This document shows positions 17,798-25,661 of a DNA stretch of 64,000 nucleotides, one piece after another (the stretch's first letter is position 1; each line of letters begins with the position of its first letter). Source of the DNA: Reyranella humidisoli (GTDB lineage Bacteria > Pseudomonadota > Alphaproteobacteria > Reyranellales > Reyranellaceae); NCBI RefSeq assembly GCF_019039055.1, contig NZ_JAHOPB010000001.1, positions 2,261,001 through 2,325,000 of the forward strand, given 5' to 3'. The position numbers were made by a program, and so were the translations under genes. Under the pieces are notes generated by a model. The model was not told where the DNA came from and ran no database searches. It saw nothing but the letters and a program-made list of their open reading frames with translations.

Positions 17798-17855
17798 GGG
17801 GCGGCGCACCCCGTGTAACCCCCTCACCTAACCTCTCCCCCGATCGGGGGAGAGG
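17766..17855. repeat. Large composite inverted repeat (two CTCTCCCCCGATCGGGGGAG palindromes)
   Basis: Two identical 24-nt perfect palindromes centred on GATC lie at 17766-17789 and 17832-17855. The segments between them (GGTGAGGGG against CCCCTCACC) are also inverted copies, so the whole 90 bp folds into one long hairpin with only about two mismatches. It overlaps the last 32 nt of the luciferase-like gene and ends 10 nt before the convergent TPR gene's stop. Confidence 0.8.
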
Positions 17856-17864
17856 AATACGAGA

Positions 17865-19148
17865 TCAAAGCCCCGCCAGCGGGAAGCCTTTGCCCTTGCC
17901 GTTCTGCGGGCGGCGCTTCTCGATCATGGCACGCGCCTCGGCGGCGCGGCCGGCTTTCGCCATCGCCGACGTCACCAGATATTCCAGCAGGTCGCGTTGC
18001 GCACGGCTGCCGCCCAGGCGTTCGTGGGTGGCGAGCAGCGGCTCGATCTCGCTGATCGCGCGCGCCCAGTCGCCCTGCGCGTAAGCTTCGAAGCCACGCG
18101 CCATCGGTTGCAGCATATCGGCGGTGGCGCCCTTCGGGGCCTCGATGAATTTTGCCAGCGCCGCGCCGTCGCCCGCCATCGCGTAGGCCAGCACCGTATG
18201 CATGTCGACGAAGCCGAGGCCTGACCGTCCGAACCATTTGGTGTTGTAGTCCGCGATCTCGCGCCACCGTCCGGGCTGGCGCGCCTCGCCCGCCATTTCC
18301 GCGCGGGCGAGGAAGGCGACGCAATCGGTCGCGACGTTGATCTGCGGACCCCAGGCGACGGCCGGGCTCAGCGCCTCGTCGTAGATGCGCCAAGCGTCTT
18401 CCATGCGGCCGGTCTCCATCGACCACAGAGCGAGGTGCCAGCTGTTGTGGACGTGCATCAGCCCGTCCCGCGAATAGTCCTTCATCCAGTCCGTCAGGAA
18501 GGTGAGGCCGGTCTCGCGCTCGCCCAGCTCGTAGAAGAGATGGCCGCGGATGTGCGCGGCGTGCGCGCTCTTCGGGAAGGCATCCAGCGCCGCATCGATG
18601 TTGCGCTGGCCCTCGTCGAGCTTCTGCAACTCGATCTGCGCGAAGGCAAGCTGCGTGCGATACCACCAGTCGTCGCCGTAGTGCTTCTCGAAGGGTTCGA
18701 GCAGGGCGAGCTGGTCGACCTCGCGGCCGGTCTTGCCGGAGAAGCCGATCAGGCCGAACACGCTGGTCGCCGGCGCGAGCGCCATGGCGTCGCGCGGCCA
18801 TTCCTTCATGTGCACATGGATTGCGTCGAGCGCCGCGGCGCCCTGGCCGGTCAGGATCTTCTCGAAGATCGCGATCTGGCTCTGCTCGCGCGGGCTGGCG
18901 CCGGCGGCCAGCTCCTTCGCACGCGCCAGCGGCGCCTTGGCTTCGTGGCCGCGGCCCAGCAATTGCTTGGCGCGGGCCAGCGAGATGTGGCCCAGCGCGA
19001 AGTTCTCGTCGGCTTCGACGGACTTCTGGAAGGCAGCGTCCATGCCGGGCGTGGCGGCCATCAGGCTCTCTACGCCGGCGAGGTAGGCGTCGCGCGCCGC
19101 GATCGACTGCGTGGCGAGTTCGTTGCCGTAGCGATCCTGCAAACCCAT
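17865..19148 (-). CDS. TPR-repeat protein, TTC38-like
   Basis: Soluble helical-repeat protein of 427 residues without a signal peptide. The ATG at 19148 was chosen because it overlaps the upstream oxygenase gene's stop by one base (TGATG). The text MHVHNSWHLALWSMETGRMEDAWRIYDEAL and KSAHAAHIRGHLFYELGERETGLTFLTDWM resembles the TTC38 (tetratricopeptide repeat 38) family, which is widespread but uncharacterised. The translational coupling to a TIGR02466-type oxygenase suggests they work together; the two domain types are joined in single proteins elsewhere, as far as I recall. Confidence 0.82.
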   Translation of the reverse strand: MGLQDRYGNELATQSIAARDAYLAGVESLMAATPGMDAAFQKSVEADENFALGHISLARAKQLLGRGHEAKAPLARAKELAAGASPREQSQIAIFEKILTGQGAAALDAIHVHMKEWPRDAMALAPATSVFGLIGFSGKTGREVDQLALLEPFEKHYGDDWWYRTQLAFAQIELQKLDEGQRNIDAALDAFPKSAHAAHIRGHLFYELGERETGLTFLTDWMKDYSRDGLMHVHNSWHLALWSMETGRMEDAWRIYDEALSPAVAWGPQINVATDCVAFLARAEMAGEARQPGRWREIADYNTKWFGRSGLGFVDMHTVLAYAMAGDGAALAKFIEAPKGATADMLQPMARGFEAYAQGDWARAISEIEPLLATHERLGGSRAQRDLLEYLVTSAMAKAGRAAEARAMIEKRRPQNGKGKGFPLAGL

Positions 19149-19795
19149 CACTTCTCCTTGCCCGCCGTCGGATCCCACATGGGCGACGCCATGGTCTCGC
19201 TGAAATTCTTGAACATCAGGTTGAACGAAATGCTGATGCGGTCGCTCTCGCCATCATTGGCCGGCACCGTGTGCTTCAGCCAGGAGGGGAAGATCACCAT
19301 CCGGCCGTCCTTGCTCGGCGCATTGGCGCCATTGGCGGTGAGGCGGGTGTACTGGCGCGGCTTAGGCATGATCATCGAGGCCTGGCCGCGGGGATCCTGA
19401 AACAGGATCTGCGAACCGCCGGCCGGGATCGAGACGTAATAGACGCCGCTCAGGTAGTTGTTCGGATGATGGTGCATCGGATGGTAAGCGCCGGGCGGAT
19501 TGATGTTCGCCCAGCAGCCGGTGATCGCCATCGGATACTGGTCGACCTGCAGGAAGCGGGCGACGCCGCGGGCCGCCGTCTCGACCAGCTTCACGAATTC
19601 CGCGAAGGCCGGCCGCGTGTGCAGGTCCTGCGGCGTCTGCCAGTTGCTGCCCGCCGGGACCTTGGATCGCGGCGCGATCAACCGCTCGATCTCGGCCTTG
19701 AGTTTCGCATTGAGGCTGGCCGCGGCGGCCGGCTGGAGGTCCACGATCCACAAGGGGGTCGGGAAAATCTCCTGCACTTCCTGCTTCTCGATCAT
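19148..19795 (-). CDS. TIGR02466-type putative 2OG-Fe(II) oxygenase
   Basis: Predicted 2-oxoglutarate/iron-dependent oxygenase of 215 residues. It has the family N-terminus EIFPTPLWIVDLQ, a middle block ITGCWANINPPGAYHPMHHHPNNYLSGVYYV, and a distal segment MVIFPSWLKHTVPAND...RISISFNLMF. The His cluster and the later SWLKH His plus Arg are the likely iron and 2OG ligands. Substrate unknown; related domains hydroxylate proteins or small molecules. It is the first gene of a two-gene unit with the TPR protein and lies opposite a TauD-type dioxygenase. Confidence 0.85.
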   Translation of the reverse strand: MIEKQEVQEIFPTPLWIVDLQPAAAASLNAKLKAEIERLIAPRSKVPAGSNWQTPQDLHTRPAFAEFVKLVETAARGVARFLQVDQYPMAITGCWANINPPGAYHPMHHHPNNYLSGVYYVSIPAGGSQILFQDPRGQASMIMPKPRQYTRLTANGANAPSKDGRMVIFPSWLKHTVPANDGESDRISISFNLMFKNFSETMASPMWDPTAGKEK

Positions 19796-19881
19796 GGCTG
19801 CCAGTATATCCCGCGATTGCCCGATTGTCCGTTAGGTGATCCAATCCGCCGCATAATCAAAGGCTAGGGAGAAAACAACCG

Positions 19882-20778
19882 ATGCCCGTGTCGATCCATG
19901 CTGTGACGCCCGACTTCGTGGCCGAAATCGGCGACGTCGCCCTGAACAAGGTCTCGCGCGAGGATCTCGCCGCGATCCGCGAAGCTTTCACCAAGTATGC
20001 CGTACTGGTCTTCCCCGACCAGGAGTTCGACGACGAGAGCCAGCTCGACTTCGCCCGGCATTTCGGGCCGCTCGAGACGACCGTTTTCAAGGCGCGCAAG
20101 GATCACAAGCTGCGGCTGCACGAGAACATGGCCGATGTCGGCAATCTCGACGCCGAGAACCGCATCCTCGAGACCGACAACCGGCAGCGGCTCTACAATC
20201 TCGGAAACCGGCTGTGGCATACCGACTCCTCGTTCAAGCGCCTGCCGGCCTATTGCTCGATGCTGCACGCCCGCTCGATTCCGCCGATCGGCGGCCACAC
20301 CGAGTTCGCCGACATGCGCGCGGCTTACGACGCGCTGCCCGACTCGACGAAGCAGCGTATCGCGGGGCTGGTCGCCGAGCATTCGATCATGACCTCGCGC
20401 GCCAGGCTCGGCTTCAAGGATTTCGACGAAAGCGAGCGCGAGGCCTTCGCACCGGTGCCGCAGGTTCTGGTGCGCCGCCTGCAGGATTCCGGCCGCATGA
20501 GCCTCTATATCGCCAGCCACGCCGGCGCGATCCGCGGCATGGCCGACGCCGAGGCGCGCCAGCTCATCGACGAGCTGACCGCGCACGCGACGCAACGCCA
20601 GTTCGTCCACGCGCACCGCTGGCGCCAGGGCGATCTCGTGATCTGGGACGATCGCTGCACCATGCATCGCGGCATGGCGTTCGACGACCAGCGCTACAAG
20701 CGCGACATGCGCCGCGCCACCGTTTCCGATGTCGCTCCGACCTGCGAACAGATGGGCCTGGCCGTCGCCGCGGAGTAG
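19882..20778 (+). CDS. TauD/TfdA-family 2-oxoglutarate-dependent dioxygenase
   Basis: Iron(II)/2OG dioxygenase of 298 residues. The facial triad is visible: H113 and D115 in RLWHTDSSF and H262 in TMHRGMAF, followed by RRAT as the 2OG-binding Arg region. TfdA-like members cleave 2,4-D and related ethers, while TauD members attack taurine; the substrate cannot be told from the sequence. GEIGDVALNKVSREDLAAI and AVLVFPDQEFDDE fit the alpha-ketoglutarate dioxygenase group common in soil alphaproteobacteria. Divergent from the TIGR02466-type gene with 86 nt between. Confidence 0.9.
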   Translation: MPVSIHAVTPDFVAEIGDVALNKVSREDLAAIREAFTKYAVLVFPDQEFDDESQLDFARHFGPLETTVFKARKDHKLRLHENMADVGNLDAENRILETDNRQRLYNLGNRLWHTDSSFKRLPAYCSMLHARSIPPIGGHTEFADMRAAYDALPDSTKQRIAGLVAEHSIMTSRARLGFKDFDESEREAFAPVPQVLVRRLQDSGRMSLYIASHAGAIRGMADAEARQLIDELTAHATQRQFVHAHRWRQGDLVIWDDRCTMHRGMAFDDQRYKRDMRRATVSDVAPTCEQMGLAVAAE

Positions 20779-20802
20779 GGGCCATCGCGCCTTTGTTTTA
20801 CC

Positions 20803-20927
20803 CGTCGTCCTGAGCGAAGCCGCCCGCAGGGCGGCGTAGTCGAAGGACCTCTTTTCCGACGCACGGTGTGTCGATGCGAAAAGAGGTCCCTCGACTTCGC
20901 GCCTTCGGCGCTCCGCTCAGGACGACG
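20803..20927. repeat. Long imperfect inverted repeat (CGTCCTGAGCG...AGTCGAAGGACCTCTTTT type)
   Basis: Left arm: CGTCGTCCTGAGCG, a GC-rich insert, then GTCGAAGGACCTCTTTT. The right arm is its inverted copy (AAAAGAGGTCC, TCGACTTCGCG, CGCTCAGGACGACGG). The spacer has CGACGCACGGTGTGTCG. Arms are about 50 nt each. It lies exactly between the convergent TauD and GNAT genes and could act as a bidirectional terminator. The motif is of a type spread in many copies through alphaproteobacterial genomes. Confidence 0.8.
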
Positions 20928-20932
20928 GAGAT

Positions 20933-21436
20933 TTACAGTAACCGCCGCATGATCGTCCGCCGCCAGGGCGGATGGCCGTGCCGGTTAGCCCCCATCTCCT
21001 GCATGCGGAAGATGTGCGGCCAGTCTCCGCGCGGCATCTCCTCGAAGCCGCGGCGTGTGTAGTAGGGCGCATTCCAGGGGACGTCGCGATAGGTCGACAG
21101 GTAAAGCGTGCGGTGTCCGAGGCGACGGGCAGCGGCCGCGACCTGTTCGATCAGCGCGCTGCCATGTCCCCGGCCCTGCCAGCGATTGAGCACCGAGAGC
21201 TGGTCGAGCCAGGCCGTGCCGCCGGGAAACTTCATCAGGGCGAAGCCAATGGGCTGGTCGAGGGCTGAGACCGCGATCCAGAGCCGGCCTTCGCGCCGGC
21301 CAGCCTCGAGCGAGGCGAGGCTGGCGGGCGGCATGTCGATGACGCGGTCGAGGCCCACGTGCCGATAGCGAAGGTCGGCCTCGTTTTCGATCTGCGGCAG
21401 CAGCTTGATTTCATGCGGGTGCGGACGGCGAATCAT
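20933..21436 (-). CDS. GNAT-family N-acetyltransferase
   Basis: Acetyltransferase of 167 residues, starting MIRRPHPHEIKLLPQIENEAD at 21436. Acetyl-CoA-binding motif A is visible: WLDQLSVLNRWQGRGHGSALIEQVAAAARRLG (Q/RxxGxG/A in RWQGRGHG), followed by LYLSTYRDVPWNAPYYTRRGF, the usual motif B tyrosines. Substrate unknown. It is divergent from the MaoC-type gene (45 nt between starts). The much longer open frame upstream is antisense to that gene and not real. Confidence 0.88.
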   Translation of the reverse strand: MIRRPHPHEIKLLPQIENEADLRYRHVGLDRVIDMPPASLASLEAGRREGRLWIAVSALDQPIGFALMKFPGGTAWLDQLSVLNRWQGRGHGSALIEQVAAAARRLGHRTLYLSTYRDVPWNAPYYTRRGFEEMPRGDWPHIFRMQEMGANRHGHPPWRRTIMRRLL

Positions 21437-21481
21437 GGCAGGGGATTGGGTACGCTGGCTGAAAGCCCGGAGGAAGCACCC

Positions 21482-22342
21482 ATGACCATCGACATCGAAC
21501 CGCTCAAGAAGGAACTCGGCCGCAAGATCGAGGACGAGGACGTCGTCACGCAGGCGCCGCTGAAGGCGATGATCGCGACGTTCGACCGTGACGACAAGGT
21601 GCCGGCGGAAGGCGAGGCGATCGCGCCGGGCTGGCATCTCTGCTTCCTGCATTCCTATGCCCGCCGCAACGTGCTGGCCGAGGACGGGCTGCCGACCGAA
21701 GGCGGCGTGCTGCCGAAGATTCCGCTGCCGCGCCGCATGTATGCCGGCTCGACCTTCACCTTCGAGGGCGACATCCGGGTGGGCGACAGGCTGCGCCGCG
21801 AGACCGAATTCTCCGACGTGCAGGTCAGAGGCGGCGGCACCGGCAGCCTGATCGTCACCAGCCAGACGCGCCGGATTTACACGCCGCGCGGCCTCGCCGT
21901 GACCGAGGTGGCGAACACCGTGTTCCGCGAGGAGGTGAAGGCCGGCGAGAAGAGTGGCGTGCCGGTGCGCGAGGCGGCACCCACGGACGTGCCGTGGCGG
22001 CGCACCATCAAGGCCGATCCGGTGATGCTGTTCCGCTACTCCGCCATCACCTTCAACCCCCATCGCATCCACTACGACCGGACCTACTGCATCGAGACCG
22101 AGGGCTATCCCGGCCTGGTGGTGCACGGTCCCTTCGCGCAGCAATGCCTGTTCGACCTGTTGCGCGATTCAAATCCGGGACGGCCGATCAAGTCCTTCGC
22201 CATCCGCGCCCGCGCGCCGCTGTTCGACACCGCGCCCTTCGACGCAATCGGCGGGCCGACGGCGGACAGCAAGGGCGCTGAACTCTGGACGGTGACGCCC
22301 AAGGGCACGATCGCGGCGCAGGCCACGGCGACCTTCGCTTAA
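21482..22342 (+). CDS. MaoC-type acyl-CoA hydratase (FAS1-like / mesaconyl-C4-CoA hydratase-like)
   Basis: Double hot-dog hydratase of 286 residues. The C-terminal half has the hydratase-2 motif: SAITFNPHRIHYDRTYCIETEGYPGLVVHGPFAQ, with Asn, His and Asp in the expected active-site arrangement. The N-terminal half (~residues 20-150) is the degenerate first hot dog (LPRRMYAGSTFTFEGDIRVGDRLRRETE). This layout matches mesaconyl-C4-CoA hydratase-like and related FAS1-like dehydratases. The ATG at 21482 has GGAGGA 6-7 nt upstream. It lies 6 nt before an MFS gene and is probably co-transcribed with it. Confidence 0.85.
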   Translation: MTIDIEPLKKELGRKIEDEDVVTQAPLKAMIATFDRDDKVPAEGEAIAPGWHLCFLHSYARRNVLAEDGLPTEGGVLPKIPLPRRMYAGSTFTFEGDIRVGDRLRRETEFSDVQVRGGGTGSLIVTSQTRRIYTPRGLAVTEVANTVFREEVKAGEKSGVPVREAAPTDVPWRRTIKADPVMLFRYSAITFNPHRIHYDRTYCIETEGYPGLVVHGPFAQQCLFDLLRDSNPGRPIKSFAIRARAPLFDTAPFDAIGGPTADSKGAELWTVTPKGTIAAQATATFA

Positions 22343-22348
22343 GCGGGC

Positions 22349-23602
22349 ATGCAAGCACCGCCCCTGCCGCGATTCCTGATCCCGCGGCTGCCGTTCTTCT
22401 ACGGCTGGGTGGTGCTGGGCTGCATCTGCCTTGCGGGCTTCGCGCGGCAGGGGCCGGCGGTCGCGGTGCTGTCGATCTTCGTCGTGCCGATGACCGAGGC
22501 GTTCGGCTGGTCGCGCACCGAGATGTCGGGTGCGGTGTCGCTGGGCGGCGTGCTGGCCGCGATCATCTCGCCGGTGATCGGCCCGTTTGTCGACCGCCGC
22601 GGCGCGCGCCTCGTGCTCTGCCTCGCGGTTGCCGGCACGGGTATCGCCTGCATGGCGCTGTCGCTGATCCAGTCGCTGCTGCTTTTTTATCTGCTGTTCT
22701 GCTTCGCCCGCATGATCTGGGCGGGGCCATTCGACCTCGGGCTCTACAGCGCACTCAACAACTGGTTCGTGGCGCGCCGGGGCATCGCGGCGTCGTTCGC
22801 CACGCTGGCGCAGATGTCCGGGCTGGTCGGATTGCCGCTGATCGCCCAGTTCGCCATTAGCGGCGCGGACTGGCGCGCTGGCTGGATCGCGGTCGGCGCC
22901 ACGGTGCTCCTGGTCGGCTTCGTGCCGTGCTGGCTGCTGCTGGTCCGGCGGCCCGAGGACGTTGGCCTGCAGCCCGACCGGCTGGCCGACGGCAAGGCGC
23001 CGCCGCTGGTCGAGCCGCGCTGGAGCCGGGCGCAGGCGATGCGCACGCCGGCCTTCTGGCTGCTCTCTCTCTACACCGTCCTGCTGTTTCCCGTGCAGGC
23101 GGGTGTCAGCCTGCACAATGCACCGCACCTGATCGAGCGCGGCCTGTCGCCCGTCGCGGCGGCTTCCGTCATCGCCTTCGTGGCGATGGTCTCGGGCGTG
23201 GCGAGCTTCGGTATCGGTTTCCTGCCGCGCCGTTGGCCGGTGCGTTACCTGATGGCGGTCTGTGCGGTGTGCATGGCGTTTGGCAGCTATGGGCTGATCT
23301 TCATCTCGGGAGTGGAAACCGCGATGGCGGCAGCCGGCTTGTTCGGCATCGGCATAGGGGGCGTCATGCTGCTGCTGCCGGTGGCCTGGGCCGACTATTT
23401 CGGGCGCGAGAGCTATGGTGCGATCCGCGGCGTGGCGCTCTCGTTGCAGGTCACGGCGCAGGCGGTGGGGCCGCTCGCGTCGGGCATGCTGCGCGACTGG
23501 AGCGGCACCTACACCGATTCGCTGCTGCTCTTCGGCACGCTCGCCTCGCTGGCGGTGATCGCCGCGCTCGTCGCCCGGCGGCCGCGTTCCCTCGCGCTCT
23601 AA
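22349..23602 (+). CDS. MFS transporter, monocarboxylate/oxalate-type
   Basis: Twelve-helix major facilitator permease of 417 residues. The N-terminus LPFFYGWVVLGCICLAGFARQGPAVAVLSIFVVPMTEAFGWSRTEMSGAVSLG is the hallmark of the OxlT/MCT-like group that carries small carboxylates. The helix 2-3 loop has DRRGARL. Substrate unknown, but linkage to an acyl-CoA hydratase suggests an organic acid. Its stop codon overlaps the convergent epoxide hydrolase stop by 4 nt (TAA against TAG). Confidence 0.9.
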   Translation: MQAPPLPRFLIPRLPFFYGWVVLGCICLAGFARQGPAVAVLSIFVVPMTEAFGWSRTEMSGAVSLGGVLAAIISPVIGPFVDRRGARLVLCLAVAGTGIACMALSLIQSLLLFYLLFCFARMIWAGPFDLGLYSALNNWFVARRGIAASFATLAQMSGLVGLPLIAQFAISGADWRAGWIAVGATVLLVGFVPCWLLLVRRPEDVGLQPDRLADGKAPPLVEPRWSRAQAMRTPAFWLLSLYTVLLFPVQAGVSLHNAPHLIERGLSPVAAASVIAFVAMVSGVASFGIGFLPRRWPVRYLMAVCAVCMAFGSYGLIFISGVETAMAAAGLFGIGIGGVMLLLPVAWADYFGRESYGAIRGVALSLQVTAQAVGPLASGMLRDWSGTYTDSLLLFGTLASLAVIAALVARRPRSLAL

Positions 23603-24834
23603 TCGTTCGCCGCGCCGTAGCGCAGGGGGCGGAAGAAGGCCCTGATGTCCTCGACCAGCAGGTCCGGTTCCTCGAGTGCCGCGAAGTGGCCGCCGCTCGG
23701 CATCACCGTGTGGCGACGCAGGTTGAAGGCGCGCTCGATCCATTCCCGGGGCGGCGCCGGTGCGATGTCGGCGGGGAAAGCGGCGAAGCCGGTCGGCGTT
23801 TCGACCTTCGCGCCTTCCGGCAATGCACGCGGCTTCTGTTCGGCGGCGCCGCGATAGAGCCAGGTCGAGGTGCCCGCGGTACCGGTCAGCCAATAGACCA
23901 TGATGTTGTCGAGCAGCGTATCCATCGAGAAGCGCTTCAGCGGATCGCCGCCGCAGTCGCTCCACGCCTGGAATTTCTCCGCGATCCAGGCCGCGAGGCC
24001 GACCGGCGAGTCGCTGAGCGCCACGCCCAGGGTCTGCGGTCGCGTGGCGTGGATGCGCTGGTAGGCGGTCTTGTCGTCGAGCGCGGTGCCCATCTTCGCC
24101 AGCCAGGCCTGCTCGTCGGCGCTGAGCGTCGCGGTCTTGAGATCGAGGCCCGGCCGGAGCCCCATCATGTTGAGATGGACGCCGAGCACACCCGAGTCGT
24201 CCTTCTGCGGATGATCGAAGGCCAGCCACGACGAGACGACGGCGCCCCAGTCGCCGCCCTGGATGCCATAGGGCCGGTCGTAGTTGAGCTTCTCGGTGAC
24301 GAGCTTGTGCCAGAGGCCGGCGATGGCGCGCGGCCCGATCGGGCCCGTCGTGCCGTCGGCGCGGATCGGCGGACCGGAGAAACCATAGCCCGGCAACGAC
24401 GGCACGATCACGTCGAAGGCGTCGAGCGGATCGCCGCCATGCTCCTCGGGATGGGCGAGCACGTCGACGAGGTGCAGGAACTCGACGATCGATCCCGGCC
24501 AGCCGTGCGTCACGACCAGTGGAATAGGCCGCGGCGCATCCTCGACCACCGTGCCGGGCTCGCGGATGAAGTGGAGCCGCTGCGGGCCGATATCGACCAG
24601 GTAGTTGGGCCACCGGTTGATTGCTTCCTGGCAGCGCTGCCAGTCGTAGCCGTGGCGCCAGTAGTCGACCAGTTCGGCGAGGAAGGCGGGATCGGTGCCC
24701 GAGGCCCAGGAGCCCCGGTCCTCAATCGCCGTTGGCGGGCGCCAGCGGCGCAGGCGCTCGTCGAGATCGATCAGCGCCCGTTCGGGAATGTCGACCTTGA
24801 AGGGCTCGGGAGTCTCATAGCGCGTGTCGGCCAT
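23599..24834 (-). CDS. Epoxide hydrolase-family alpha/beta-hydrolase (EHN domain)
   Basis: Alpha/beta-hydrolase of 411 residues. The N-terminal EHN domain (~residues 8-115; PFKVDIPERALIDLDERLRRWRPP) precedes the catalytic domain. HGWPGS forms the oxyanion hole, D195 in QGGDWGAV is the predicted nucleophile and H383 in GGHFAALEEPD the general base. This is the microsomal/juvenile-hormone-type epoxide hydrolase layout, giving vicinal diols from epoxides; physiological substrate unknown. Upstream by 22 nt on the same strand, in the reverse order, is a tyrosine phosphatase-like gene. Confidence 0.92.
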   Translation of the reverse strand: MADTRYETPEPFKVDIPERALIDLDERLRRWRPPTAIEDRGSWASGTDPAFLAELVDYWRHGYDWQRCQEAINRWPNYLVDIGPQRLHFIREPGTVVEDAPRPIPLVVTHGWPGSIVEFLHLVDVLAHPEEHGGDPLDAFDVIVPSLPGYGFSGPPIRADGTTGPIGPRAIAGLWHKLVTEKLNYDRPYGIQGGDWGAVVSSWLAFDHPQKDDSGVLGVHLNMMGLRPGLDLKTATLSADEQAWLAKMGTALDDKTAYQRIHATRPQTLGVALSDSPVGLAAWIAEKFQAWSDCGGDPLKRFSMDTLLDNIMVYWLTGTAGTSTWLYRGAAEQKPRALPEGAKVETPTGFAAFPADIAPAPPREWIERAFNLRRHTVMPSGGHFAALEEPDLLVEDIRAFFRPLRYGAAND

Positions 24835-24856
24835 GCCGACAGGCGTAGCGCGGAAC

Positions 24857-25618
24857 TCACCCTTCCAGCAAATCGCTCTTCAGCCGGTCGCGCGCCGCGG
24901 CATCGAGGCCCAGCGCCTTTTCGGCGAAGGCTTCCGGCGTGCCGAAGTCGCCGCGCACGACGTCGAAGGCGGCTTCGAGATAGGGCGTGCGTGCCTCGAT
25001 GATGGCGGCGCGGGTGTCGATGTCGAGTTCGGGGTAGCGGCCGATATGGCCGGTCCACAGGTCGTTGGTGCGAAGATAATCTTCCATCACCGTTTCCCAG
25101 GGCACGCCCAGCAGGGTGAGGAGGAGGGCGGAGGCGAAGCCGGTGCGGTCCTTGCCGGCGGTGCAGTGGAACACCAGCGGCCGGTGCTCGCCGTCGCTCA
25201 AGGTGGCGAACAGGGTGCGGAACCCCGGTGCGCAGCGGCGCGGATAGTCGCGGTAATGGTCGGTGAGGAACTGCATCATGATGTGCGGATTGGCCGACCC
25301 GTCGGCCACGGCGCCGCGGATCTTGTCGCCGACGCCGGGCTCGATGTGCGCGCCGACGATGCGGCAGGCCAGGCCTTCGACCAGATGCGGCGTCTCGGCC
25401 GCTTCGTTGACGCCGCGCAGATCGACGATGGTGCGCACGCCGAGCTTGCCCAGCGCGCCGCGATCCTCGTCGGTCAGGCCGCCGAGATGGGCGGAACGGA
25501 AGACGGCGTTGCGGCGGACGGTGCGGCCGTCGGCGGTCGTGTAGCCGCCGAGGTCGCGGAAGTTGGAGCCGCCCTTGAGGTGCAGGACGTGGGGGAGAAT
25601 TGTGTCGGGCATGGGCAT
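24857..25618 (-). CDS. Tyrosine-protein phosphatase (Y_phosphatase3 type)
   Basis: Cysteine-based phosphatase of 253 residues. The P-loop HCTAGKDRTG gives C152 as nucleophile and R158 as phosphate-binding Arg. The N-terminal GGSNFRDLGGYTTADGRTVRRNAVFRSAHL is characteristic of the Y_phosphatase3 family, including PtpB-like and IphP-like enzymes with protein-tyrosine, lipid or dual activity. No signal peptide, so probably cytoplasmic. Target unknown. It likely forms a unit with the epoxide hydrolase downstream. Confidence 0.92.
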   Translation of the reverse strand: MPMPDTILPHVLHLKGGSNFRDLGGYTTADGRTVRRNAVFRSAHLGGLTDEDRGALGKLGVRTIVDLRGVNEAAETPHLVEGLACRIVGAHIEPGVGDKIRGAVADGSANPHIMMQFLTDHYRDYPRRCAPGFRTLFATLSDGEHRPLVFHCTAGKDRTGFASALLLTLLGVPWETVMEDYLRTNDLWTGHIGRYPELDIDTRAAIIEARTPYLEAAFDVVRGDFGTPEAFAEKALGLDAAARDRLKSDLLEG

Positions 25619-25661
25619 GGTTCTAGCACGCCCTGGCCCTCCCGATCATGTCGATTGCGGG

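Noticed and set aside
22169..24613. Minus-strand frame of ~814 codons across the MaoC, MFS and epoxide hydrolase genes
   Set aside because: Runs antisense to two genes and out of frame in a third; no recognisable domain.
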